Part shown: positions 35,322 to 43,827 of the stretch, in pieces
How the letters are laid out: each line of letters starts with the position of its first letter
Position numbering within the stretch: the first letter of the stretch is position 1
From: JAAYCI01 sp031551695
GTDB taxonomy: Bacteria > Bacillota > Clostridia > Oscillospirales > Ruminococcaceae
NCBI GenBank assembly: GCA_031551695.1
Contig: JAVBNG010000023.1
Span: forward strand, 1-64,000
DNA: 64,000 nucleotides
Reading direction: 5' to 3'
The notes under the pieces: model-generated
The model's database searches: none
Seen by the model: the letters and a program-made list of their open reading frames with translations, nothing else
Told to the model about the DNA's origin: nothing
Made by a program: the position numbers and the translations under genes

Positions 35322-36217
35322 GATTTTCAAGCCTTCGGTACCTCATCAAGCAGGGCTGGAAAAGCATGGCCACCAACCGCCTGATGACCTTCGCCTCCAT
35401 CGGCGTACTCACGGCCTGCCTCATCATCACCGGCATTGCGGGCCTTTTGTCCCTGAACGTGAACAAAATTGTGGATTACCTGGCCAACCAGAACGAGATT
35501 GTGGTGTTTTTGCAGCCGGATGTGAGTGACGACGACGCCCTGGCGCTGGAAACGCAGATCAATGGCATCCAGAATGTGCTGGGCGTCACCTACAGAAGCA
35601 AGCTGGACGCCTACGAAGACGTGAAGGGCTGGCTGGAGGGCTACGGCGATTTGCTCAAGGGCTATGAGACCGTGTTCCCGGCCAAGTTCCTCGTCACGGT
35701 GGAGGACCTGAACTTCGTGGCCCAAACGAACGACGCGCTGGCCGCTTTGCCCGGTGTGGAAAGCACCATTGTGCCCACGGCCCTTGCCGGCGTGATGGTC
35801 ACGATCAAAAACGCCGTCACCTACGGCGGCTGGGGGCTTGTCGTCGTTCTGGCTTTGGTGTCCGTCATCGTCATTTCCAACACCATCCGCCTCACGGTGT
35901 TCGCCCGGCGGCGGGAAATCTCCATCATGAAATATGTGGGCGCCACCAACGCCTTCATCCGCCTGCCCTTTTTTGTGGAGGGCATGACCGTGGGCGCCAT
36001 TGCGGGGCTTCTGGCCTCGGGCGTCATCTGCGGCGGGTATTACCTGGCCTACAATTTCCTCACCAATATGTACAACACATGGGTGATGAGCATGATCGAC
36101 CAGGTATACACGCTGGACGACATCTGGCCCTATGTGGTGGTATCCTTTGTCGCGTTCGGCATCCTCATCGGCGGTTTTGGCACAGCCACAAGCGTGCGCA
36201 AACATTTAAAGGTGTGA
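35318..36217 (+). CDS. ftsX: Cell division protein FtsX
   Basis: 299 residues. A cytoplasmic N-terminus and first membrane helix (about 24-45, FASIGVLTACLIITGIAGLLSL) precede the large extracellular loop (about 50-160) that contacts the hydrolase. Three more helices follow (TYGGWGLVVVLALVSVIVISNTIRL; GMTVGAIAGLLASGVICGGYY; YVVVSFVAFGILIGGFG), with the FtsX-type RRREISIMKYVGAT cytoplasmic motif. Starts at TTG overlapping the ftsE stop by four bases. Confidence 0.96.
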   Translation: MRFSSLRYLIKQGWKSMATNRLMTFASIGVLTACLIITGIAGLLSLNVNKIVDYLANQNEIVVFLQPDVSDDDALALETQINGIQNVLGVTYRSKLDAYEDVKGWLEGYGDLLKGYETVFPAKFLVTVEDLNFVAQTNDALAALPGVESTIVPTALAGVMVTIKNAVTYGGWGLVVVLALVSVIVISNTIRLTVFARRREISIMKYVGATNAFIRLPFFVEGMTVGAIAGLLASGVICGGYYLAYNFLTNMYNTWVMSMIDQVYTLDDIWPYVVVSFVAFGILIGGFGTATSVRKHLKV

Positions 36218-36221
36218 TATT

Positions 36222-37559
36222 TTGAAGCAAACCACAGCAAACGCGCATTTTTCGGTGCGTTTTACACGAATTTTTGCAGTTTTTGTCATTTTTTGTGTCA
36301 TTTTTGCCTCTTTTTCGCCCGCAGCCTTCGCCGAAACACCGGAGGAGCGCTATGAGCGGCTGAAGGAGGAGCTGACGGAGATTTCCGCCGAGTTGTCCGA
36401 CGCAAAGGCGAACCTTGCCAGCGAAAAAAACCAGCAGGCCGCCCTGGCCCAGCAAAAGGCCGTGGTGGACGAGATGATTGCCCTGAACCAGGACAAGATC
36501 GACGAGACCCGCGACATGCTGGCGGAAAAGGAAAAGGACGCCGCCAAGGTGCGCGAAAGCCTGGAAAAAAACGACGAGTTGTTTCGCCAGCGGCTGGTGG
36601 CCATGTACAAAATGAACAATTCCAGCATTTTGTCGCAGCTGCTTAGCGTGGACAGCTTTGCCGAGTTTTTGCAGGCGGTGGACGCCCTGCGCCGCGTGAG
36701 CCAGAATGACACGGCCCTGCTGAACACGCTGAAGGAAGAGCGCGAAAAGCTGGAAAAAGAGCAGGCGGAAATCGACGAGATTTTGGACAGCCTGTGGGAA
36801 AGTTATGACGAGCTGGAGGACAACGCCGCCGTTTTGCAGGGCAACATCCGGGAGCAAGACGCCAGCGTGACCGAGGCGGAGGCGGCGCTTGCCGCGCAAA
36901 ACACAGCCTACGCCGGCACCAGCGAGGAACTGGCCGCCGCCCAGGCCGAAATGGCGGCCCTTGCCGCCGAAGCCGCCGCCACGGGCTCGCAAAAAGGCGA
37001 CAATGTGCAGCCGGCCCCGGCGCCGGAATCTTCTTCCGCGGCAGTGCCCGCGCCGGAAGAAGGCGGCGAAACCGCGGAGGACGGTGGAGAGGACGGCGAA
37101 GAAAGTGAAAGCGCCGCCGAGCCCGCGCCGGAGCCGGAGCCCACGCCGGAGCCGGAACCCGCGCCAACGGGCAAGTTCATTTGGCCGGTGCCGGGCTTTT
37201 ACAACGTCAGCTGTTACTTCGGCGCGCCGGACCCGAACGGCGTTGCACACCGCGGTATGGACATCAGCCGCGGCGGTGCCGCCACCATCGAGGGCGCGCC
37301 CATCGTGGCCTGCCAGTCCGGCACGGTCATCATCGCAAAGTCCGCCCCCAGCTACGGCAACTACATTGTGGTAGACCACGGCAACGGCTTGAAAACCCTG
37401 TACGCCCACTGCAGTTCTTTGGCCGCGGGCGTGGGCGCGGCGGTCAGCGCCGGGCAAACCATCGCCTATGTGGGCCACACAGGCTTTGTCACCGGGCCGC
37501 ACCTGCACCTTGAGGTAATCGACGGCGGCGTTTTGCAAAACCCGTCTAATTATTTCTAG
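36222..37559 (+). CDS. FtsEX-linked murein hydrolase, coiled coil plus M23 (EnvC/PcsB-like)
   Basis: 445 residues. Signal peptide at about 1-33 (FAVFVIFCVIFASFSPAAFA). A long coiled coil (about 35-235) has the EnvC/PcsB pattern with a hairpin-tip segment (LVAMYKMNNSSILSQLLSVDSFAEFLQ). A Glu/Pro/Ala linker leads to a LytM/M23 domain with all zinc and catalytic residues: His343 and Asp347 (HRGMD), His396 (LYAHC), His427 and His429 (HLHLEV). Unlike EnvC, whose LytM site is degenerate, this one looks catalytically competent. It starts at TTG four bases after ftsX, so is part of the ftsEX operon and its likely partner. Confidence 0.93.
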   Translation: MKQTTANAHFSVRFTRIFAVFVIFCVIFASFSPAAFAETPEERYERLKEELTEISAELSDAKANLASEKNQQAALAQQKAVVDEMIALNQDKIDETRDMLAEKEKDAAKVRESLEKNDELFRQRLVAMYKMNNSSILSQLLSVDSFAEFLQAVDALRRVSQNDTALLNTLKEEREKLEKEQAEIDEILDSLWESYDELEDNAAVLQGNIREQDASVTEAEAALAAQNTAYAGTSEELAAAQAEMAALAAEAAATGSQKGDNVQPAPAPESSSAAVPAPEEGGETAEDGGEDGEESESAAEPAPEPEPTPEPEPAPTGKFIWPVPGFYNVSCYFGAPDPNGVAHRGMDISRGGAATIEGAPIVACQSGTVIIAKSAPSYGNYIVVDHGNGLKTLYAHCSSLAAGVGAAVSAGQTIAYVGHTGFVTGPHLHLEVIDGGVLQNPSNYF

Positions 37560-37648
37560 GCTGTTTCATGCCTTAGATTGTCAACGAACGCGCGAGCCAG
37601 CCTTTTCCGGCAACACGATATTTCCACATTCTTTTGGTATGCTGGAAA

Positions 37649-37711
37649 GCCCCGAAGGTACGGGGCAAACGCTTCAAAAGCAAAGCTTTAAAGCTCCAAT
37701 ACGGGAGCTTT
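37649..37711 (+). other. Two hairpins in the leader of the S41 gene
   Basis: GCCCCG/CGGGGC (37649-37666) and AAAGCTCC/GGAGCTTT (37690-37711) lie in the 180-bp gap before the S41 gene. The second is followed by only a short T stretch, so it may be a leaky terminator or a processing site. Confidence 0.35.
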
Positions 37712-37739
37712 CTAATGATTCTGCCGTTCTGGAGGACCT

Positions 37740-39218
37740 ATGTCTAAAAAAATTCCTGTGAGCGTTGCTTTGGCCATCGCCATCATCGCCATGACCATCA
37801 CCTTTGCCATCACGTGGCTCGGCTCCATGGAGGTTTTCAACTCGTCTGTCGCCGCCATCACCAGCAAGCAGGCGCAATACAGCAAGCTGAGCGAGCTGGA
37901 CACCTATGTGCGCGACAACTACTACGGCGATATAGACGACGTGGTGCTGAACGACCGCATTGCCCAGGGCTACCTTGTGGGCGTGGGCGACAAATACGCC
38001 ACGTATTACACAGAAAAAGAATATACCGAGCAGCTGGAATATGAAAGCGGCGACCGCGTGGGCGTGGGCCTGGAAGTGGTGCGCGACGCGGACACCTATT
38101 TCCGCATCGCCCGCGTGTACGAAAACAGCCCCGCCGCCGCCGCCGGTGTGGAGCCGGAAGGCCGCATCACCGAAGTGAACGGGGTGGATACGTCCACCCT
38201 CACCTCTGTGCGCGCGCTGAAGCTGCTTTTGCGCGACAACCCCGGCAACGAGCTGGCCCTCACCTGCGTGTACGACAAAGCCGACGAGCGCGAGTTTCTA
38301 ATCCAGCATGTAAACTACACCACGCCCACAGTGGAATACACAAATGTGGACGGCCTCGCCTACATCCGCATCTCCGCCTTTGAACGGGCCACCGCCGCCG
38401 AGTTTGCCGCGGCGGTGAAAAAAGCGCAAAGCGACGGCGTGCTGGGCTTTGTGTTCGATTTGCGCGGCAACCCCGGCGGCATGTACGCCCAAAGCTACGA
38501 GATGATCGACCTCATCAGCCCGCTTTCCAAGGCCGTTGCGTACAGCGAAAACAAAAGCGGCGTCACCCGCGTACTGGCAACGTCGGACGAAAGCGCCATA
38601 GACGCGCCCATGGTGGCCCTGGTGAACGCGAACACCGCCGCCGCCGCCGAGCTGTTTGCCGTAAGCGTGCGCGATTTGTGCGGCGGCCACATTGCCGGCG
38701 TTACCACGGTGGGCAAGGGCATGATGCAGTCTCCGCCCCAGCGCCTGGCCGACGGCAGCGCCGTGAGCGTGACCGTGGCAAAGCTGCTTACCAGCACCGG
38801 CGAAAGCTATGACGGCATCGGCGTCATTCCCGACGTGGAAGTGCTGTACGAAAGCTCCGACGAGCGCCGCCTCATTAACCCGAACCTGGAAACCGACCCG
38901 CAGATTCTGCGCTCTTTTGAAATTTTGCGCACCACCCTGGGCAAGGCGGCACAGCCCACCGTGCAGTCGCCCACTTCCGCGGCCGCAAGCACCCCCGCCA
39001 CACAAAACGACCCCGGCGCGCCCACCAGCAGCGACAGTAGCGGCAGCAGCAAGGCCGAAGACGGCGGCAGCAGCAAGGCCGAAGACGGCGGCACCGGCAA
39101 CAACGGAAACGGACAGGGCAGAGAGGGAAACGGCCAGGACAACAACGACAACGAAGGCAACAACGGCAACAACCAGGGCGATAACAGCAACAACGGCAAC
39201 AGCAAGGACGCCGCCTAG
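37740..39218 (+). CDS. S41 family (CtpA-like) protein lacking the catalytic serine
   Basis: 492 residues. One N-terminal membrane helix (about 7-29), a helical domain, a PDZ domain (about 90-170; GVGLEVV, IARVYENSPAAAAGVEPEGRITEVNG) and the S41 core (YIRISAFERATAAEFAA, FDLRGNPGGM). S41 proteases use a Ser-Lys pair, with Ser in SASASE or TASAAE-type motifs 25 residues before Lys. Here Lys326 is present (TTVGKGMMQ) but the motif reads NANTAAAAELF: residue 301, codon GCC at 38640-38642, is Ala. Proteolysis by the normal mechanism is therefore unlikely. The C-terminal 75 residues are Ser/Gly/Asn-rich low complexity. It lies between the M23 hydrolase and a glycosyltransferase. Confidence 0.9.
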   Translation: MSKKIPVSVALAIAIIAMTITFAITWLGSMEVFNSSVAAITSKQAQYSKLSELDTYVRDNYYGDIDDVVLNDRIAQGYLVGVGDKYATYYTEKEYTEQLEYESGDRVGVGLEVVRDADTYFRIARVYENSPAAAAGVEPEGRITEVNGVDTSTLTSVRALKLLLRDNPGNELALTCVYDKADEREFLIQHVNYTTPTVEYTNVDGLAYIRISAFERATAAEFAAAVKKAQSDGVLGFVFDLRGNPGGMYAQSYEMIDLISPLSKAVAYSENKSGVTRVLATSDESAIDAPMVALVNANTAAAAELFAVSVRDLCGGHIAGVTTVGKGMMQSPPQRLADGSAVSVTVAKLLTSTGESYDGIGVIPDVEVLYESSDERRLINPNLETDPQILRSFEILRTTLGKAAQPTVQSPTSAAASTPATQNDPGAPTSSDSSGSSKAEDGGSSKAEDGGTGNNGNGQGREGNGQDNNDNEGNNGNNQGDNSNNGNSKDAA

Positions 39219-40001
39219 ATGGCCGGGCAAAACGGGCCCGCCGTCAGTGCGTCTATTGTGGTGTACGGCGGCGCGCCCGACGCCGTTGCGGCGGCCAAAA
39301 GCCTGCTGGCCCACACGTCGTTGCCGCTGGAAGTGTACCTGGTGGACAACGCCTCGCCGGACGGCGCCCTTGCCAAAATGCGGGCGGCGGGCCTGCCGGA
39401 AAATGTGCACATCCTTCCCCTTGGCGAAAACCGCGGCTACGGTGCCGGGCACAACGCCGTTTTGCCGCTGGTTTGCAGCAAATACCACGCGGTGGTGAAC
39501 CCGGACGTGCTGCTCTCTTCCGATGCCATCGCCGCGATGGCGGCCTATATGGATGCCCACCCGGACGTGGCCATTACCACGCCGCGGCTTCTCAACACCG
39601 ACGGCACCGAGCAGCACATTGCCAAGCGCCGGCCCGCTTTGCTGGCGCTGGTGGCGCGGCAAACGGGGTTTCCCTTTCTGGAAAAGTACAACCGGCATTA
39701 CCTGATGCTGGACGAAGACTTGACAAAGCCCACGGATGTGGAGTTTTGCAGCGGTTCATTTTTCCTGATGCGCACGGACGTGTTCAAAGACATCGGCGGG
39801 TTTGACGAAGGGTACTTCATGTATGTGGAGGACGCCGACATCACCCAAAAAGCCCTGCAAAAGGGGCGGGCCGTGTTTTTGCCCGGGGCCGCCGTTACCC
39901 ACGCGTGGCGCCGCGCCGCCCACAGGGACCGCAGGCACTTCTGGTGGCAGGTGAAAAGCATGGCGCGCTATTTTCGCAAATGGGGATTTCGCTTGAAATA
40001 A
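39219..40001 (+). CDS. Glycosyltransferase family 2, rhamnosyltransferase-like
   Basis: 260 residues, cytoplasmic. GT-A features: SIVVYGGAPDAV, VYLVDNASPDG, LGENRGYGAGHN, AVVNPDVLLS (DXD-type NPD), CSGSFFLMRTDVFKDIGGFDEGYFMYVEDADITQK (acceptor-loop ED). This pattern is that of WbbL/RgpB-like rhamnosyltransferases. The ATG directly follows the S41 stop codon. Its position before rfbA, rfbD and rfbB supports dTDP-rhamnose as donor. Confidence 0.88.
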   Translation: MAGQNGPAVSASIVVYGGAPDAVAAAKSLLAHTSLPLEVYLVDNASPDGALAKMRAAGLPENVHILPLGENRGYGAGHNAVLPLVCSKYHAVVNPDVLLSSDAIAAMAAYMDAHPDVAITTPRLLNTDGTEQHIAKRRPALLALVARQTGFPFLEKYNRHYLMLDEDLTKPTDVEFCSGSFFLMRTDVFKDIGGFDEGYFMYVEDADITQKALQKGRAVFLPGAAVTHAWRRAAHRDRRHFWWQVKSMARYFRKWGFRLK

Positions 40002-40011
40002 GGAGGCTCAT

Positions 40012-40902
40012 ATGAAGGGGATCGTTTTGGCCGGAGGCGCCGGCACGCGCCTGTTTCCGTCCACCATCGCAGTGTCGAAGCAGATGCTGACCATATACGA
40101 CAAACCAATGATCTATTACCCGCTGTCTACGCTGATGCTGGCTGGCATCCGGGAGATTTTGATCATCTCCACCCCAAACGACATCGACGGCTTCAAGCGC
40201 CTTTTGGGCGACGGCAGCCGTCTTGGTGTGCAGTTCGAATACGCCGTGCAAACGGCCCCGCGCGGCCTTGCCGACGCGTTCATCGTGGGCGAGGACTTCC
40301 TTGCCGACGATGGCGCGTGCCTGGTGCTGGGCGACAATATCTTCTACGGATACGGCTTTTCCGAGCGGCTGAACAACGCCGCCGCCCGCCCTGACGGCGC
40401 CACCATTTTCGGCTACCACGTGGCAAACCCCACGGAGTTCGGCGTGGTGGAGTTCAACGCCGCGGGGGACGTGCTTTCCATTGAGGAAAAGCCCGAAAAG
40501 CCAAAGAGCAACTACGCCGTGCCGGGGCTGTATTTCTTCGATAAGCAAGTGGTGGACATCGCCAAAAATGTGAAGCCGTCCGCCCGCGGGGAGATAGAGA
40601 TCACTTCCGTTATTGCGGCGTACCTTCAGCAGCAAAAACTGAAGGTGGAGCTGTTCGGCCGCGGCATGGCCTGGCTGGACACCGGCAATCACCGCAGCAT
40701 GCTGGCGGCGGCAAACTTTGTGGAGGCCGTGCAAACGCGGCAGGGCCTTTACATCGCGTGCCTCGAAGAAATTGCCTACCGGCAGGCGTTTATTACTAAA
40801 GACCAGCTGCTGGGCTGCGCAAACGATTTGTGCAAAACGGAATATGGCGAATACCTGTTCCACATTGCCGAAACGGTGACGCCGGGGGTGCAGTACTCCT
40901 AG
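40012..40902 (+). CDS. rfbA: Glucose-1-phosphate thymidylyltransferase
   Basis: 296 residues, full length. It makes dTDP-glucose, the first step to dTDP-L-rhamnose. LAGGAGTRLFPSTIAVSKQMLTIYDKPMIYYPLSTL is the nucleotide-binding start; LVLGDNIFYG, EEKPEKPKSNYAV and WLDTGNHRSMLAA follow as in RmlA. AAGGAGG precedes the ATG, 10 bp after the GT2 gene. Confidence 0.97.
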   Translation: MKGIVLAGGAGTRLFPSTIAVSKQMLTIYDKPMIYYPLSTLMLAGIREILIISTPNDIDGFKRLLGDGSRLGVQFEYAVQTAPRGLADAFIVGEDFLADDGACLVLGDNIFYGYGFSERLNNAAARPDGATIFGYHVANPTEFGVVEFNAAGDVLSIEEKPEKPKSNYAVPGLYFFDKQVVDIAKNVKPSARGEIEITSVIAAYLQQQKLKVELFGRGMAWLDTGNHRSMLAAANFVEAVQTRQGLYIACLEEIAYRQAFITKDQLLGCANDLCKTEYGEYLFHIAETVTPGVQYS

Positions 40903-40966
40903 CTCGCGGCGGCCCACTTAATACAGGATACAAGGCCAATAAACGAAGCGAAAAAGGGGCCCTCTC

Positions 40967-41869
40967 ATGAAAATTCTCATTACAGGCGCAAACGGCCAGC
41001 TGGGGCGCGAATTGCAGCGCCAGCTGGCTGCGGGCAAAAGCGCCCTTGGGCCCGTGCCCGCCGCATGCTTTGGGGCCGAGGTGCTGGGCGCGGACCTTCC
41101 CGGCCACGACCTGGCCGTGCCCGGCGTGGCGGCGCGCCTGGTGAAGGAGTTTGCGCCCGACGTGGTGCTGAACTGCGCCGCCTTTACCAACGTGAACGCC
41201 TGCGAAACCGAGCCGGACACCGCCTTCAAGGCCAACGCCCTGGGCGCGCGCAACGTCGCCATCGCCTGCGAAAAATCCGGCGCCAAGCTCATCCACGTTT
41301 CCACCGATTATGTGTTCCCCGGCAACGCCACGGCCCCGCTGGACGAAACCGCCGCCACCGGGCCGGCCTCCGTTTACGGCAGCACCAAGCTGCTGGGCGA
41401 AACCTACGTGCGGAATTTTTGCGGCAAATTTTTCATCGTGCGCACCTCCTGGCTGTACGGCCATTTCGGCGGCAATTTTGTGAAGACCATGCAAAACATC
41501 ACCCGTGAAAAGGGCGGGGCCAAGGTGGTGAACGACCAGTTCGGCAACCCCACCAATGCCGAGGACCTGGCCCATCACATCCTGCAGCTGGCGCCCACCG
41601 CCGAATACGGCATTTACCACTGCACCGGCGAGGGCGTGTGCAGCTGGTACGAGTTCGCGGCGGAGATCGTGCGGCTGTCCGGCATCAGCGCCACCGTCAC
41701 CCCCTGTACCACGGACGAATTCCCCACCCCGGCCAAGCGCCCGGCCTACTCCGCCCTTGAAAACCGCATGCTGCGCCACACCGTGGGCAACCGCATGCGC
41801 CCCTGGCAACAGGCGCTGGCCGCCTTCATTGCGGAACAGGCGGAACAAGCGGCGCAAAACGCGGAATGA
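40967..41869 (+). CDS. rfbD: dTDP-4-dehydrorhamnose reductase
   Basis: 300 residues, the final NADPH-dependent step to dTDP-L-rhamnose. Rossmann motif ITGANGQLGREL, the VLNCAAFTNVNACE substrate loop, STDYVFPG and the catalytic Tyr-Lys of SVYGSTKLLGE are intact, with the RTSWLYG motif. AAGGGG precedes the ATG. rfbC (3,5-epimerase) is not between rfbA and rfbD, its frequent place. Confidence 0.96.
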   Translation: MKILITGANGQLGRELQRQLAAGKSALGPVPAACFGAEVLGADLPGHDLAVPGVAARLVKEFAPDVVLNCAAFTNVNACETEPDTAFKANALGARNVAIACEKSGAKLIHVSTDYVFPGNATAPLDETAATGPASVYGSTKLLGETYVRNFCGKFFIVRTSWLYGHFGGNFVKTMQNITREKGGAKVVNDQFGNPTNAEDLAHHILQLAPTAEYGIYHCTGEGVCSWYEFAAEIVRLSGISATVTPCTTDEFPTPAKRPAYSALENRMLRHTVGNRMRPWQQALAAFIAEQAEQAAQNAE

Positions 41870-41918
41870 CCGCTACTGCACGATATTAACCCCCATCCGG
41901 GGAATATGGGAGGAAATC

Positions 41919-42977
41919 ATGAAAAATATCCTTGTCACCGGCGGCGCCGGGTTTATCGGTTCTAATTTTATCATCTATATGTTGAATACGTATCAAGATA
42001 TGCAAATAGTAAATCTTGATTTGTTGACCTACGCGGGTAATTTGGAAAACCTGAAAAGCGTGGAAAAAGACCCGCGCTACACCTTTGTGCAGGGCGACAT
42101 TGGCGACAAACCCCTGGTGGACGGCCTGATGAAGGACCACAAAATTGACGCGGTGGTGAACTTTGCCGCCGAAAGCCACGTGGACCGCTCCATCGAGGAC
42201 CCGGGTGTGTTTGCCCGCACCAACGTGCTGGGCACCATCAATTTGCTGAGTGCCGCGCGCGAGGCGTGGGAACAGGCGGACGGTGAATACACCCCCGGCG
42301 TGCGCTTTTTGCAGGTAAGCACCGACGAAGTGTACGGCTCCCTCGGCCCCACCGGCTTTTTCACCGAGGAAACGCCTCTTTGCCCCCACTCGCCATACTC
42401 CGCCAGCAAGGCCTCGGCGGACATGTTTGCCATGGCCTGGCACGACACCTTCCGCCTGCCGGTGCTCATCACCCGCTGCTCCAACAACTATGGGCCGTAC
42501 CAGTTCCCGGAAAAGCTCATCCCGCTCATGATTCACAACGCGCAAAACAAAAAGCCGCTGCCGGTGTATGGTGACGGCAAGCAGGTGCGGGACTGGCTGT
42601 ATGTGGAAGACCACTGCAAGGCCATTGACACGGTGCTGGCCAAGGGCACCCCGGGTCAGGTGTACAACGTGGGCGGCCACAACGAGCGCGAAAACATCGA
42701 CATCGTGAAAAAGGTCATCTCCATTTTGCACGGCGAAGTGGACGATTCCATCGACGAAAGCCTCATTATCTATGTGGCCGACCGCAAAGGCCACGACCGC
42801 CGCTACGGCATCGACCCGGAAAAAATCGGCAAGGAACTGGGCTGGCAGCCGCAGGTCATGTTCGAAGAAGGCATTGAAAAAACCATCCGCTGGTATTTGG
42901 AAAACCAAAGCTGGCTGGATGACGTCACTTCCGGGGCTTATATAAAATATTACGAAAATATGTACGGCAACCGGTAA
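41919..42977 (+). CDS. rfbB: dTDP-glucose 4,6-dehydratase
   Basis: 352 residues. It converts dTDP-glucose to the 4-keto-6-deoxy sugar. VTGGAGFIGSNF, NFAAESHVDRSI, the catalytic Asp-Glu in STDEVYG and YSASKASADM (Tyr/Lys) are intact, as are SNNYGPYQFPEKLIPL and RDWLYVEDHC. The ATG at 41919 has GGGAGGAA upstream; an in-frame extension into rfbD is non-coding. Third rhamnose gene of the cluster. Confidence 0.97.
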   Translation: MKNILVTGGAGFIGSNFIIYMLNTYQDMQIVNLDLLTYAGNLENLKSVEKDPRYTFVQGDIGDKPLVDGLMKDHKIDAVVNFAAESHVDRSIEDPGVFARTNVLGTINLLSAAREAWEQADGEYTPGVRFLQVSTDEVYGSLGPTGFFTEETPLCPHSPYSASKASADMFAMAWHDTFRLPVLITRCSNNYGPYQFPEKLIPLMIHNAQNKKPLPVYGDGKQVRDWLYVEDHCKAIDTVLAKGTPGQVYNVGGHNERENIDIVKKVISILHGEVDDSIDESLIIYVADRKGHDRRYGIDPEKIGKELGWQPQVMFEEGIEKTIRWYLENQSWLDDVTSGAYIKYYENMYGNR

Positions 42978-43031
42978 ATTTTTAGAAAATCATGCCGGCG
43001 CACCGCTTTTTTGAGAAACAAGGGGAATGCA

Positions 43032-43823
43032 ATGAGGGTAGTGATCAAAATCGGCACGTCCACCATCACCCACCAAACCGGCCGGCTCAACATCCGCCGG
43101 GTGGAACAGCTGTGCAAGGTGGTGGCGGACATCAAAAACGCCGGCCACGAGGTGATTTTGGTGTCCTCCGGGGCCATCGCCATGGGCGTGGGCAAGTTGC
43201 ACCTGCCCGCCCGGCCGGACGACATTCCCACCCGGCAGGCGGCGGCCAGCGTGGGCCAGTGCGAGCTGATGTACACCTACGACCAGCAATTCGCCCGCTT
43301 CAACCACACGGTGGCGCAGGTGCTGCTCACGGCGGACGACATCCAAAACGAGACCCGGCGGCAAAACTTCCGCGCCACGCTGTTCCGCCTGCTGGAGCTG
43401 AACGTTTTGCCCATCATCAACGAAAACGACACCGTTGCCACGGCGGAGCTGGAGGGCGGCGTCATCGGCGACAACGACGCCCTGTCCGCAGAAGTGGCCG
43501 TCTCTGTGGAGGCGGAGCTGCTGGTACTGCTCACGGACATGCCGGGCCTGTTCACGGCAGACCCGCGCAAGGAAGAAAGCGCCAGGCTCATTCCCGTGGT
43601 GACGGAGATCACCGACGAAATGCGCAATGCCGCCGGCGGCGCGGGCACGAATTTGGGCACCGGCGGCATGTCCAGCAAGCTGGCCGCGGCGGAAATTTTG
43701 TACGCCCACGGCATCGACATGGTCATCACCGGCGGCCAAAACCCGGACTGCCTGTACGAAGTGATGGCAAAACACCCGGTGGGCACACGCTTTGCCTTTT
43801 GCAAGGCGGCGGCAACGGAGTAA
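43032..43823 (+). CDS. proB: Glutamate 5-kinase, short form
   Basis: 263 residues. It phosphorylates glutamate in proline synthesis. VIKIGTSTIT, VSSGAIAMGVGKL, INENDTVA, GDNDALSAEVA, LTDMPGLFTADPR and GTGGMSSKLAAAEI are the amino-acid-kinase motifs. The C-terminal PUA domain of the longer form is absent, normal for a subset of Bacillota. ATG at 43032 follows AAGGGGA. Four bases separate it from proA. Confidence 0.95.
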   Translation: MRVVIKIGTSTITHQTGRLNIRRVEQLCKVVADIKNAGHEVILVSSGAIAMGVGKLHLPARPDDIPTRQAAASVGQCELMYTYDQQFARFNHTVAQVLLTADDIQNETRRQNFRATLFRLLELNVLPIINENDTVATAELEGGVIGDNDALSAEVAVSVEAELLVLLTDMPGLFTADPRKEESARLIPVVTEITDEMRNAAGGAGTNLGTGGMSSKLAAAEILYAHGIDMVITGGQNPDCLYEVMAKHPVGTRFAFCKAAATE

Positions 43824-43827
43824 CAGT

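Noticed and set aside
36222..37559. Inactive EnvC-type regulator
   Set aside because: All M23 zinc and catalytic residues are present, so it is annotated as an active-looking hydrolase.
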